From contig NC_037590.1 of NCBI RefSeq assembly GCF_003073045.1, positions 35,534,327 to 35,598,326 on the forward strand: a stretch of DNA of 64,000 nt. The letters run 5' to 3'. Numbering within the stretch: position 1 is the stretch's first letter; every line of letters starts with the position of its first letter. The position numbers and the translations under genes are program-made. The notes below the pieces were generated by a model. The model had not been told where the DNA came from. It made no database searches and was given only the letters and a program-made list of their open reading frames with translations. Shown here piece by piece: positions 1 through 13,500 of the stretch. This DNA comes from Pomacea canaliculata. Its lineage: Eukaryota > Mollusca > Gastropoda > Architaenioglossa > Ampullariidae.

Positions 1-3000
1 AGCCAGGGGTCAGTCAAGGGCACAACGCAGTACATCGCTCGTTGATTCATTCCGAAATCATTCTTACTCTCATCTTTGTTTCTGTGCCCTGTTCATAATT
101 CCTGAAGCGACTGAGACATTTGTATGCACACTTCGTTGCTGTCTTGCTGCACAGACTTATAAATCATTGTTAACCCCAAACTGCTTGTCATTATAATGAC
201 CTTTCGCACATTGACACTGTTACCTCCGTTATTTTTTTTTTTTTTCTTCATCCGCCTGTTCTCCTTACGAAATTATTCACCTTTTGTGAAAGAAAAGGAA
301 CTAGAATGTTTATGCATCTGCCTCATAACCTGGGTGACACTTCAAAACGGCAATGCACGCCACCCATGCAGTATCCACATCCCACCATCCCAAGAAGAGA
401 AGGAAGAAGAAATATATTCCCATATTTGGAAAGTATAATGGCATTATTGTTCCTGATGGGGCAAGACACTCGCGAGCTGAAGGCTGCCGTGTGCACTGGC
501 TCGCAGAACTGGTCATGTGACTTGCGATCGACACGCAAGATTGGCTGCTCGTGCTTATGTAGCACACACTATTCATGCTCCATGCACAGTTCAATAAAGA
601 ATCTTGAGAAAAATCAGTCTTTATTACAGCAATCGTGATGGATCGTCGCCAATGTGGGTTAAAGAACAGTGCACACCAATCGATCGTCACACAGAATCAA
701 AAGCTATTATTGTCATCGTCTTGCATCAAAGATGTGTAATTAAGTCTCCGCAGTCACATTAGCTTTCTCGAAGTCAGTCTCATGTGTAATCTGTACATCT
801 GGTGAACACTGCTTCTCTCTCTGCCGTGTACTTCGTAACTGCGAGGTTTTTATTTATTTATTTTTGTTTGTTTGTTTTAAAGGAAGGGGCAATCTATAAA
901 ATCTTTCCGTACATAAAGGGAAGTAAGTGTTTATGTCCTCATGTACTCTAAGCATACACATGCACATACACCTTGTCACTTAGTCAGAGTGGAAACTGCT
1001 TTTTGTTTGTTTGTTTTTGCATCAGAGATTAAATACTCCAATGTTAGAGTCGCTCAAGTAGAGAAACACAGATTGCTAGTAGGGGAGCAACTCTTCCATC
1101 CCTATAGAGTCTTCTTTATCGGCAGTTGTGTCCCCTAACCGATTGTGTGTGTGTGTGAGAGAGCGCCCAGCGTAGAAAATAGTTGTGATATGCATTTGTT
1201 TTTAAAGTACGAGAAAAAAAGTATCTAGCTAGCTTTAGAGAGAAAAAAAGAGAAAGAACTCTGACAACAGCAGTTTTCTGTAAGCTGCGTAGCATACTTC
1301 CCATCATCACTTGAGAGCCTGAATACTTTCAGCGCCCTCTGTTGCCTTTGCAGGACGGTGCGACATTGCTGACTCAAGGCAACACCAGCTTTACATTTAC
1401 ACTTTTTTTGTTATAATCTGTTTCTGCGAAAATATTCATACATTTCCTGCAGTTTTGTGTACAGGTGCCCCTGTGTCTACGCTGACTAACGATCGAGTGT
1501 CTGTTAACCAGGACTTATATTGACAAATAAGTGACTATATATGTTTAGCACATTTTTGATACGATCTTCGTGTAAACGACTTAATTGTCATAGTCACTCA
1601 TTTGACAACTTTTGTCCACTTATGATGGTGACTACAACCACATCGACCTAGCATCAGACGTATGGCCTCTCAAAAACTAATGCAGCTGAAGTGATGACGT
1701 GGCAGGAAACATTTCTGGCACGCCGAAATGTCGGCTCTGAAACACACATAAAAGACAATTATTGCTGGCTTGAAATTATCGTTCTCAGTTGGGTTGACCC
1801 CGTCCCTACCGACCTCACCCCTAATTTTGACCAGGCTAACGGAGGAAATGTAATTAGATGGACACCCCCCTTGTTCCACCTTTTAGAAGCTACAAAGCTC
1901 TCCTTGTGCGCCTAACAGCTTGCGAAATGCCGCAGAGTGCTTATGTGTAATAGTGTGTAAAACAAAAATGCCAGGAACTACGGGAACTTTTTTCTGACAC
2001 ATGCATGCACGCACACAATTAGCTGACACGCTCCCTCCATCCGCTGGCGTTATCAAACGAGTGCAATCTGTCGAGCTAAAGATAACTCGTGGCTTGTCGT
2101 CGACAACATTGCAGTAGCTCGGCTGACACTGCGCCACACGATGTACAAGAGGGGCTCGGGAAATGAGTAATGTTACCGCGGACATGATGGACTTGACGAA
2201 TCCCTGCCACATGTTCTACTTCTAAGCATTTCGGTTCCCGCGCTCGGAAAAGATCGGAACAGTTCGTGCGTTTCCGTCAATCTCCGGTCGAGAGTCGGGC
2301 GTTGACTGAGCCAGCGAGCAAGCCACGAACACGCTGTGTGTGTCTGTGCTTGAAGGGCGGTGGTGGTTGGGGAGAGAGGGGGGAAATTTGAATATGCATG
2401 AGCCGGATCAAACAGTATAAAGTCGAGAGAAATTCCCGTAAAAAAGGCGCTGCAAGGGATTTCCCGCGGTAATAGCATGCCCACAAGACAGTGGAGTGAA
2501 GTTAGCTGGACTTGCTTTGACACTCTGCGCTGGGGGACCACCAGTAACCACCTCTTTATACAGGTACTTCTGCCTTTTTCCTCCCAACCCCAAACCCCCA
2601 ACCCGGCACGAGGCACCATGTGTCTCGCGTGCTCCATCTCCGACTAGTCTTTGTTGTTTTTGTCGACCCTCGACTCTTCTCCCTGCTTCAACTCTCTTTG
2701 TTGACGTCGCATGGTCTTTGCTGGTGGTTGTGACCAATGAGCACCCGTGTGCTGTGAATTCTGGAATGATGCTGAGGTGTTGACACCAGTCTTACTACAA
2801 CTTACCACAAACTGTGAGTACTGTCTTTGAAAATGTTTTCATCCAGCTGCAGCGATTGTTCTTCTCTGTGTTTGAGTCTCTTCCCTCCGCGATGTCATCA
2901 TCATCGATTTACCTCTGCTAACTTACACACACGCGTCTGTTTTTGAACTAGCGGCGGGCCAGCCGATGTGTGATGTAGTTTACCTACTGCTACAGCAAAT

Positions 3001-6000
3001 GTATGAGCTGTGTGTCAGTAGTCGTATGTATTTTATTGGCTTTCTTACATGTAAGTGGGCCGCGGCGGAGCGAGTGGATTCTACACATAGCCGGCATACT
3101 TCAGTGATTTTTCCCCATTCACTGTCGCAACAGCGGTGAGCTGGATTTTGTTTTGGTGGTGGTAGTTGGTGGTGGTAAAGAAAGAAGTTTGTGTGTCTGG
3201 GAGGTGTAATTAAGTCTACCATAGAATACTCCTTTGTGTGCCCAGGTCAACTCATACCCGATGTTTAGACGATACGTAGCTGCTAATTTTTTTCAGTGCG
3301 TGACTCTTGTTTACCTGAAAGTTTACTCTCCGCTTAGTTTACCATCAGCTTAGTAAACGCTACCCGCTGTCCAGTGGATCCTAACCCTGTGTGATCAGGA
3401 CCAGTGAGTGGTTCATAAACTGTCATTGGACGTTGAGGAGATGGGGGCGATGTGGGTGGATCGAAGCATCAGCAGTGATCACGAGAGCAGCACGGGTGTT
3501 CAACCCCGACACCAGCTGCCTTGCTCGCAATTAAATTGAGTGTGACGTCTTCGAGTGTGACGAATGTTTGGTATTGATTTGAGGGCATGTCTGTGAATTG
3601 TCGAGAAGGATCGGTCTGTCCCGAGTCGTAATTACACTCGACACGTCGGTGATATGAGAGTGGGTGTACGTCACGGGATGTCCCCCGAGTTCTAGAAAGA
3701 TATTGTGTGTTTACTCTTTCGTCTCTCTCTCACACACACACATATCGAATCCCCTATTAGCTCGTGTGTCAGAGCGTTGCGACATTGTTTACTATCACCG
3801 TCGGTCACGTGACAAGTGTTGTACACTCTGGTAGACTCTCTGTTTGCTATCACCGTCGTCTCTGGGAGTCGTGCGTTTGTTGTCTGGCGGCTCGGAGGCG
3901 TGTGAGGTGTGCCAGGTGAGGGTGAGTCGTCTTTGACCGAGGTCCTGCTATCTCGTCTGTCACCGGGGCTAACGGTTCACAGTAACTGTCAAAGCCACAT
4001 CGTCGACGGCGTGTGATTGGTTTGATGAGGTCAATAAAATACGGACGCCATTCTTCACCTTGCATATATCGAGGGCACACGGTAATCACGTGGGGAGAGT
4101 GTGTGTGGTGGTTGGAGGGAGAGGGAGCAAATGCTGCACTACTTTACAGATCGGCAACTAAAGATTTATTTCGTTTCCGGAAGCATTCTATAAACATGCG
4201 CACGAGAGAGAGAGATCGTGCTAGAGCGAGAAGATGGAGACAACAATCGGCTGAAGGCAAATGTTCGGTGCGTTTGAACTGTGATAAAGAGGCCTCTTCA
4301 TTCGGTGTCACGTGGTACGCAAATCAAGAGGCGTGGTTCAGCTAAAGGTCAGCACAGCCGCCACCTTGTAATCGGTTCGTCGACGTTCAGGGTTTGCTTT
4401 CACTCATTTCGACAGAAACTTTCTTATGAAAGGAAGTTTACTGGCCGACCTACAATCCGAGCCAAGAAAAAATCAAAAACGTAATTGTTTCGAACCAGTT
4501 CAAATAAAATAATCGTGTAATTTACACCACTTTGGACAGTTTACATTTTGGGGAAAAAAGAGTTTTTTGTTGTTGTATGATCCCCCCCACTTTTTATTTT
4601 TATTTGCTGCCTACTTTTATTTCTGTCTTTCCTAATCCGTCTTAACACACCTTAGACATCATCAAGACTTGAATGTTTTCTGGGAGAGGAAGGAGGGAGT
4701 GGTGACTAGTAAGATGCGATGAAGCGAACAAAGTTCACGGAGACTGGGACAGAGGAGAGTCAATCCAGTCCTGATAGATGTCACAGGATCGATGTGCAGC
4801 CCCGCCTTGACCTGACCTGACCTGGTTTCAGTCCGCATGGGGGACGGTTTGTGTGAAGTGACGTCACTGCTTGCTTTGTCCTGCGTTTGTCGGGTCCGCG
4901 AGCTCGGAAGTCCTCGTCCCAGGTGCCCGACGACTGCAGCCGCAACTGCGACATTCCACCTTCCCCCACAACCCTCCCACAGACGTACGGAGTTTGTCAC
5001 GTGACTCGCTGTCTGGCGGCACCCATCGAGGGGTGATGACGAGTTTGTGTGCGTGCGTGTGTGTTAGAGAGATAGAAAGAAGCAAGGCTACTCGTTGGGA
5101 TCGTATCGACCTTCTGTCATTATTGGTCGAACCATTTCTTCAAGATTATATTTCAATGTACATAATTTTTAAATATTCCCCTTTCCACTTTTTCATTCCA
5201 CCCCTTCCGTTTTCAGCAACCCCCGCCCACTTCCTAAAAAGCAAGTAGATTGACATGCCGGATTTGAATTAGCAAGAGTGTTAGTCAGCATCACCCAAAA
5301 ATCGCCCACGAAGTGCGTGCATGCGCGTGTCCGTGTGAAAACGAGGCGAAACGCCCACGACAGAAGAGTCTCGACAGCAAAGCTAATATTCGTAAGAGAG
5401 ATGCGTGTGGTCCTGTCCACCTGCCGGTCACTACCGTAAAGGATGGCGGTCTCAGTCGGCGATGGCTGCTTCACCTTCCTCCCACTTCTGCCGACATCCT
5501 CCCCCCTGCTACCTCCCCTTCCCCATCCCCTGCCGCCCTGACTCCCCTGCATCGTGCTCTTCAGGCGCCATCCCACAAGGGCCACTCTTACCCTGAGTGT
5601 AAACACACCGCGCCAGGTGAACAGGTGATTGCTGAGAAGGTTGCCCTGAAGATTCAGCGCGTGCGTGTTTGTGTGTGTGAGTGTGAGAGTGAAAGAAAGG
5701 GGGAAAAAAGGCGGAAACACTAAAAGCTGTGTATAGACTGTACAATATTGTCAGTTCTTTTACTTTCATCAAGATTTAATGTATTGATGCCATCGTTTGT
5801 CTACTCCTCTCTGTTGGAGAGCGCGCGCGCACGTGTGTTCATGCGTGGAGGTGTGTCCGCTCAGCTGGTCTTGTCACTTGGAGGAAACGAAGGGAGAATT
5901 TAAAAGGCGAAGTAGCCTTGTAAATCGCCTCGTCGCTAAGGCACGACCAATGCAAACCGCCCGGACCTGACAGGCCAACAGATCTGCCGACAAGAACAGA

Positions 6001-6246
6001 TGGCGAGCAGGATGGAGTCACGTGACTGCACGAGATGGCTGTTAGGGCAGAAGTGACGTCCTGTCTCAGATCTGGTTTATGGGCGACGACGGTGAGGAGG
6101 GAGGGTGAGACAAAAGTGTGGTGTGCACGACAAACACTTCCGCGCGCGCACACACACACTCACACACACGCACACATTCCAGAAGATGTAGAGCGGAATG
6201 ATGCTGCACTGAGGTTTGATCCGAGCACCTCGTGTAGGTGTCTTCA
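1..6246. other. Intergenic stretch, possible untranslated exons only
   Basis: I see no protein-coding exon here. It contains CA/TG and CT microsatellites (near 1146, 3727, 5822 and 6149), a TATAAAG at 2416-2422 in a promoter-like context, and a strong donor-like gccag/gtgaggg at 3915 after a GC-rich run, which could end a 5' untranslated exon of the downstream SLC4 gene. Three copies of GTCACGTGAC occur at 3804, 4996 and 6017. Confidence 0.4.
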
Positions 6247-6254
6247 CTCTAAGT

Positions 6255-7534
6255 CAGCGGTTCTCAACCTTTTACTTGTGGCGCCCCCCCTGACGAACAC
6301 CGGTACGTCCGCGACCCCCCTTAGCCAGCAAGGTCGGTGGAAGAGTGGGGGGGGGGGAGAGGGAGCCCTAGCTAACGTCGAACGCCTCGTCGAGGAAATC
6401 AATGCAATTCAACAACGGAAGAACAAAGTTCGTATCTGCAAGAAGTATAACTGTTAATGAAATGTTACTAAAGCAAATTCTGTGGCGGTAATAAATATTA
6501 TTTTATTAGTTTAATTAGACTTAGACACTCACTTTGATTAATGAGAAGGTTGAGCCTGCTTGCTGTTGCATAGAGAAGCGAACCTGTGTGCGATGTTCGT
6601 ACCCACTGCTTTTCGCAGCTCAGCCTCTGCGTCCACACGATTTCTGTATTTCGACTTCAGTGCTGCCAATGCTGAAAATCCTTGCTCACACACATACGAA
6701 GTTGAAAACGGCAGAACTTTCATTGCTTTCTCAGAAAGCACCGTTGACGCTAATCCAGAATGTTGGCACTGGTGTTGTGTGGAAGACCATTTTCAGAGAT
6801 TGGTCACCCGAAAGGTCGATGAGCTGCTCTTCTTCTTGCGTGGACAACCCGCTTGTGCTAGGATCAGCCAGAAATGGATTACGAATCCAATCGTATTTAG
6901 TCACATCAATTTCAGCGAAGTAATGCTGAAACCTTTCTTGCAGTCCGTTTAGATGGGCAATAATTACTTTTGTCACCTGATCAAGATTCAAGTTGTCAGC
7001 CTTGCACTTACACAAGCACGGAAACATATCAAAAATATTTTCCTGGCGTATCTTTTGCGTCCACAACGAAATTTTTCTAACGAAACATTCATCTTGTCAG
7101 TTGTTTGTAATATGGTGGTGTCTTTCCCTTGCAGAGAAGTATTCACAACGTTCAGCTTCAGCGTGCCTTTTAGATGTTTTTTTTTTAAAAGAGAGGTGAG
7201 ACTGGAGAGGGAGAGGGAGTCAGCGATGAGGGAATGGGGAATAGAGAGGGCAAAAGGCGAGAGGAGGGAGATTGGACTATTGGAGGCTTAATTGTTGAGA
7301 GGGGGATTGTGTTTTGAGTTTTGGAAGTGAGAAGTCACTGCATATCGAGACAGTGTACTTGAATAGGGAGAAGAGATTTGGAGTTTGAGCCCCCTCACCA
7401 CTCGGTTACACAATGTAAACTAATTTCACTAATACCAGTATAAGAAACTTTTAAAAAAGGACCACCTTCGCGACCCCCTTGTAGGCACGTCGCGACCCCC
7501 CAGGGGGTCGCGCCCCACAGGTTGAGAACCGCTG
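6255..7534 (-). mobile_element. hAT DNA transposon with intact ends, internally decayed
   Basis: Both ends carry the same 16-bp inverted repeat, CAGCGGTTCTCAACCT (6255-6270) and its complement (7519-7534), of the form seen in many hAT elements. The element is flanked by an 8-bp target-site duplication ctctaagt at 6247-6254 and 7535-7542, the hallmark length for hAT. Inside, on the minus strand, is the C-terminal part of a ZBED5/SCAND3-type transposase. The ends are perfect, but the catalytic N-terminal two-thirds is missing, so it is a non-autonomous or dead copy. Confidence 0.95.
6538..7168 (-). pseudogene. hAT transposase C-terminal remnant (ZBED5/SCAND3-like)
   Basis: Minus-strand reading gives NTSLQGKDTTILQTTDK, then IFDMFPCLCK, YDWIRNPFL, STQEEEQLIDLSGDQSLKM, FWISV, then LSEKAMKVLPFSTSYVCEQG, FSALAALKSKYRNRV and TNIAHRFASLCNSKQ. 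These match the hAT transposase C-terminal region, including the dimerisation domain. The pieces lie in at least three frames, with shifts near 7066 and near 6735, so the gene is broken. Sequence beyond 7170 inside the element is T- and GA-rich and not transposase-like. Confidence 0.9.
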
Positions 7535-7542
7535 CTCTAAGT

Positions 7543-10500
7543 GGTTCTGACAGCAGCTTTGTTCACGCACTTCCGAGCACGTGCTGCCAGGAACCTTTGG
7601 CAACGTAGATGGAGAGCGAGGGTCTGTAACACTCGCTAACTGAACACACACACACTCTGACATCATCTCCAGCTTGTTCCCCGCCTCCTCCTTATTGTTC
7701 TCCGTAGTTTTTATTATTCTTGATGATTTCAAATGAGTTTTAACGCACGCTGCCTCTCCGAAGGTGTTTAATCACTCGTCCTCACTTCCTCACAGATCCG
7801 ATAGACATTTCCTTTTCACTTGCGTCAGGAGACTTCTGCGTCCATCTGAGGTCTAGAGATGTGTTACTGATTTCACCACGAACTTGTATTACTGGACAGC
7901 TTGCAGACGAGTTTTCCAGTTAACTACTAAAACGAGGCTGGTGTATACGCAGCTTCCGGTTTAGTCAAATTCCTTGTTAAGGCTCGCCGAGACTAACAGC
8001 GGAGAACTTTGCAAGAGGCTAAGCATTGGTCTCGGCAGACAGACAGCAGTCCACCCATACATGTCCGTGAATTTATCCGGAAACGCGGTTGGGTGAGTAT
8101 CTCAGCACCGTCAGGCGCACTAGCAGAATACACACCCTTGTGGCGGACTGTTGGCCCCAAGTTGACCTTAGAATGTTCACCGGACTCCACCGGAAAGGCG
8201 AGGTCAAGGTAGAGAGGAGGAGATGGATACTGCCTTCAGTTTGCTCTGGCCCCAAGATAAGCGGGGTCTTTCACAGTTCAGCGATCTTACGGGTAGGATT
8301 CCCTTCCCTTGTTTTATTTTTTCTTCTTCGTCTATTTCTGGTCTATCACAGGTCAAAGAGGTTTGACCTGCCATCCTCTCCCCACGGTTAACCTTGACTT
8401 GCCTCCCTACTGTAAACGGCGAGTAGTGAAGTGCACATGCTTGTACCTATGGTCACGTGATCTCCGAAGATGAAGGAGAGGAGAATGTTCGTCACGCCTC
8501 GGTTGTGGGGTGTGTAGGAAACTATCATTTTGAATCGTGAGACACTTGTACGTGTTACTCAAAGCTAGAACCATTGTACGAAATTTATTTAGGTTCTGTT
8601 CCAGGAATAATAACTAACCGATTTCCGCTACATGTGTTATTTATTTTTTGCTACTTTTTATGCTAGTATTTTTTGTTAGATGACTTTTCAACTGATGTTG
8701 GTATGAAAAAAAAAGGGCGATAGAAAAACGGACTGGCATTAGAATGAAAGACGAAAATTAATACGAGGAAGGACGATCGAAGAATTAGCCTGATGTTAGG
8801 ATGACCAAATACGAGGCTGATGGTATAATCAGAAATAATCAGAATGTTTTAAATGCTGAGCTCGGCAGTTCTGTGTCGAATCGAATGCACGCACAGATTG
8901 GGTGTTGTGTCCTATGACTGGCAAGTCCTATATGCGTGTCGTGGTCGATAAATCGTTGTCGAGTTGGCTCTGGCTGATGGTCTACTCAACCCACCTTGCC
9001 ATTTTCCCTCTAAAAAAAGAAGTAGACGAAAGACTGAGGGTAGATGCTGGAGGTGAGAATGTGCGTCACTGACGACATCGACTGCGCCGTGCAGCTTCCA
9101 GACAATGGCAGGAGCAGTGCAGTCCAAGACAGAAAACATTCATCTACTAATTCTCAGTCCGTCCTTACTGCGTTGTTTGGAATGTTGGAATGCTTGCTAC
9201 ACTTACACAAGTTTTTTTTGGGGGGGGAGGAGGAAGAGTTCACTGCTTGTAAGGTCGTCGTGAGACGGATTGGCCTTCGAAATCTGTTTTTGCTTTTCGT
9301 CGATTGAAAAAAAAAAAAATCCTGGTGAGGGAGGTTTAGTCGTAACATGTTTGTTGACAATAAAACGATGTCAAACTGAGGTGACAATGGAGAAAACAGA
9401 CATGCTTTGTTACACCGTAGTCTACCCGGGGTGTGGACGCGGTTTCATGGCGGCAGTGTTGTACATAATGTCAGTCGTTCACTCGGAGCCACAAGTCGCA
9501 CTTGCAGGGCCAATCAACTTTCTTTACTTGACCAGCTACACGGTCCTCCATATTCCCCTTCCATCCTAACATCCAGTGCACTCGACATAGAGTCGCAGTA
9601 GTTGTCTTTAGTCCGTGGGCAACTATTTTCAAGCTCTCTGGCTGTGGTATGCAATGCCTTGGATGCCATGGCTGCCAGACTTAGGAGGATGTCCCTGTAC
9701 ACCTGCCAAACTGCAAACAATTACATCAGTACCTTAGAGAATAATAGTAGTGGTGTACATTCTCACCTGCAACATTGTTTCCTCGAGTGACACCTGCTAT
9801 GCAGGACGAATGTCTTGCTTATCTGCCAAGTAAATGTGGTTTTTGGACTACACGTGCTCGCTGAACTGTGAAGATTTGAAGTCTCTTCCAAGTAGGTTGT
9901 TCGGCTTCAGAGCATGAGATGGTTTGCCCGACTGTGACCATTCCCTCCTCCAGTGTCCCCTTCCTACACATAGAAACCTGGTCTGTCAGACAAATACAGG
10001 GTTTGGGCTCCGCCCTCCACGTGTCCGACCTTAGACACGATGTACCACTTCCATTTCGCAGCCCATTACGGCCTGTAGCTAGAGGCGACTGTTTAGCTTT
10101 CCCTCCCAGTGGAAGAACTAAATCCACATGTTCTGCTGCTTGACCTTTCGTGACGCAGGTGAAGAGGGTCAGAGATAAACCGAAATGTTTTCTCTCGACA
10201 AAGTCTGACGAGTCACGTAGCGGCTGGTTGAGTTGTTTACGGTTGGAACGTGCTTCAGACTCTGGGGTGGGTTCACCACTGGACTATCGGGGACTGTCCG
10301 GTGCCGCCATGTTAGAGGCTGTCTTTTTTCACCAACACCGGGAGAATCCTGGGCTTAGGTGTAATCTCGGGGCTTCTGTGTGGATGACTAGACACCTGTT
10401 CACACGGATGGTCGTCGGGATTTTTTCATCAGGTACTTAAGGTTCCCAACTCTTCCTCGTCCTCCACTTTCGCCTTTCATAGCGAGAGTAAGCTATTTTC

Positions 10501-13500
10501 TATCTACAATCAAGGAACATGATGACCGTGGTACCAAAAACGTGGATCTCTCTTTCTCTCGAGGAAGGGTCTGGAGGCATTCAGTCAAGAAGGACTTCTG
10601 TTGCCGAGGTATTGTTGACCCTTGTGCGTGAATTCGTGATGTCACCGTAAGACAACATTCTTTCAACATGCGGTTGGTCAGTCAGGGGTGAGAATAGTTT
10701 AAGAGGAGGAAGACCTCCATTCTGGGATGCTTTGGAGTAGAGCTGTGAGGGCGGGTACCATCAAAATCAGTTATTCTGGGACAACATGTCATCGCCACCA
10801 GAGACAGAGAAGCGATTTGAAGTTTCCTCGCGCTCAGCGTGTTTTGTCTGCGCACTTGGGTAGATGCCTGCGTGTGTGGCTGATCTCAGGGAGGGTACAA
10901 TGGGGTAAACACTCATCGTCTTCTATCTGCAGTTAATCCTACCTCTCCTCCACCTGTTGGGTAGGGTAGCAAGAAGGGTATTGTCGATCAAAGTGGCTGT
11001 TCACTCAGTGAAGCAGACCCACGTGTGATTAAAATACTTTGTTGCATAAGACAGGATGTGATGATGAGTCGTGGTGATGAGTAGACACATCGACTTTCTG
11101 ACCTCTCTTCCTCCCCCAAACTGCGCATGCTCATGCAGAAAATATACTCCAGCCGCTCATCGCTACATCGTTACTATTGGCAACGCCTTAATCATAACGG
11201 TATCACCCAGTGCACGTGACTCACCCTCTCCCCCCATTACACATATTTTCACACAATTAAGGTGGGGCCCACATAAAGGGCTTGATGCATGCTGAGCACT
11301 TTAAACCTCAGGGAACTGCAGTGACTTCATTCAGACTGCTGGTCCTCCTGTTCGCTTGGTGGCAGGTTTTCGCCACCCGATCTCTCTGTACGGGTAGACG
11401 ATGCAAACAAGACGAATGTTTACCTTTTAAGAAAGGGTGGAGGTGGCAAGGTGTAACCCTATTCACAAGTGTTGCAGTGTGACACTATTCAAAAATCTCG
11501 TGTTTGTTATGATGGTGATTACTATTATTATTTTCTTCTTTTCAAAACAGCGGAAGAAGTATAAAATACATTCGCTGCGCTCCCCTCTAGTCTGGAGTGT
11601 GTTGATTTCCAGTTTCTCACATCCTGTTTGTCCGTTGTCGGAGGCGAGGGTGGTAGGGGTATGGGTGTTGGGAAGGAACATTTCATTCGAGTCACGTATC
11701 GTATTTCACCCCAGCAACGGGTGGCAGGGTGAGAAAGTTTAGGCTTCCAGCACTGATTGACTCTTGTCAGTATGGGCGGGCGTCTGGACGGCTGGGGCAC
11801 AACAGTCTGTGTGAGATACTTGCTCAGCCGGACGTCCTGTCGATTGAACTTTACTGTGACCCATGAACTTGCCCACACGTCAGTCGGGTGCTCAGTGCGG
11901 TGGTCTGTCCCACAAAGAACATGGTTAGGATACAAACCTATCGGAGCTTTCAGGAGGTGAAGATTACGGAAGTCGTTTTTGTGAACTAGTCACCGTTTGT
12001 AATATTGATTTACTCAACCCGGACACCCTGGTAATCGAACTTGACCTGAATCAGTCTGATGTGAATTAGCTCCGGATTAGTTAATGTGGTGATAGGAAAA
12101 CGGTTTAGTGGGCATTCAGGTGCTTTGGGGGCACGAACGTTCATTAATGTCTTGTGTTTGGGCATCTGGCACGAAACAGGTTTTCAGGTGAGTCAGAAGG
12201 AATGAGACATTAAAAGAAAATGTACCATGTACGTTGGACAGACGAGCCATCAAGAATGACGAATGCAGAGTATCTGAGAACTGCCCGAGTGACAGATCTT
12301 GGCCTGACGATAAAACATGATGTGAAAAGAACAATCTTTTAGTCGGTTCTTGCACACCGCGGCGTCTGTGGCAAGTAGCAAATAGATTCCTGGTCAAGAG
12401 AGGTCGACGCCTCACCCCCACGCTTGCTTGTGCCAGATAGCATCAGGACTGCAGACCACAAGTAAAAGTCACACAGAAGACTCGTTGATGAGACGTATCC
12501 ACGGCAAGCATGTCTCTATCCGTTCCCTGTAGGAGGCTGTAGTTAGGAGAGAAAGTCGTTCTCCTTATGAGAAAGTCGTTCTCCACGTTTCTCCTGGGCA
12601 ACGGCTTACCTCTGCTTCACAACAACCGTCTCAGCCGGTTTGACACTGTTTATTATTCATGAAATTTCGTCGTCTCAAAATCGAGAAAAGAAAGGAAGAC
12701 ACGGATCTGCAAACAGGTTAATTTGAATATATTTGTGTTATTTCTTTTTGTATCTGTCAGTTTGACATTTATGTTCTCTCCGTTTGGCTCTCCTCTGCAC
12801 TGTTGTCCGAGGAAGGGGTAGACACACTTTTAGCTCTGCGCTGGTTGTTCGGGTAGGGTGGGAAAGCGAGGGGAGTGGGCTCACGTTCGCGTCGGAGCTG
12901 ATTTTTTTTTCGGAGTAGTGGGATGTGGGGTAGGGGTGTGTAGGGGAGCAGGTGGAGTGGGTTCACGTTCGGTTCTGCACTGCCAACATGGCCGTGGCTG
13001 CCGAGGCAAGAAACTCAACTCCTCAAAGGCGGCGCTGTGCTTGTGGCCAGTGTTGTGGCTCTCTCCTACACTCATCTTCTTGCCCTAGGGTGGTTGTAGC
13101 AGTTTGCTTGGTGTCCTGTGCCACCAGACGATACCTGCCCTCGGATGTGAATTTAAGTTGCAGACCCCGCGACTAGGGCCGACTCCTCGCGACGCTAAAT
13201 ATAATCCGCGTGAGAAGGGCTCAGCGACACAAATCACGAGCCTCGAGGCCCTCGCCATGCCTGTCGGGCTGTGACGTCACTGCGTCTCGTCTGTCGCCCT
13301 GCTTTTTCTCTCTCTCCTTTTTTTGAAGAGGTGGCGGATGGTGGTGATGGGTGGCGGGTGAGGGAATGTTCGCTAGGATCCGTCTGTACCAGCGAGGTGT
13401 GACCAAGCACAATCGTTTCACAGGATGTCTACTTCAGAGTTCCTTGTTGTTGTGGGGGTGGGCCGCCTGCTGCTTTCGAGATAAGTATTGAAGTAGTTTT

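Noticed and set aside
2173-2737. Overlapping minus-strand frames of 109-154 codons near a TATA-like box
   Set aside because: No conserved residues, no splice partners, and several frames are open at once, which points to composition rather than coding.
5193-5723. Open frames of 136-175 codons on both strands
   Set aside because: Both are open because the stretch is C/G-rich with few stops; they carry microsatellite-derived HTHTH and VCVCE runs.
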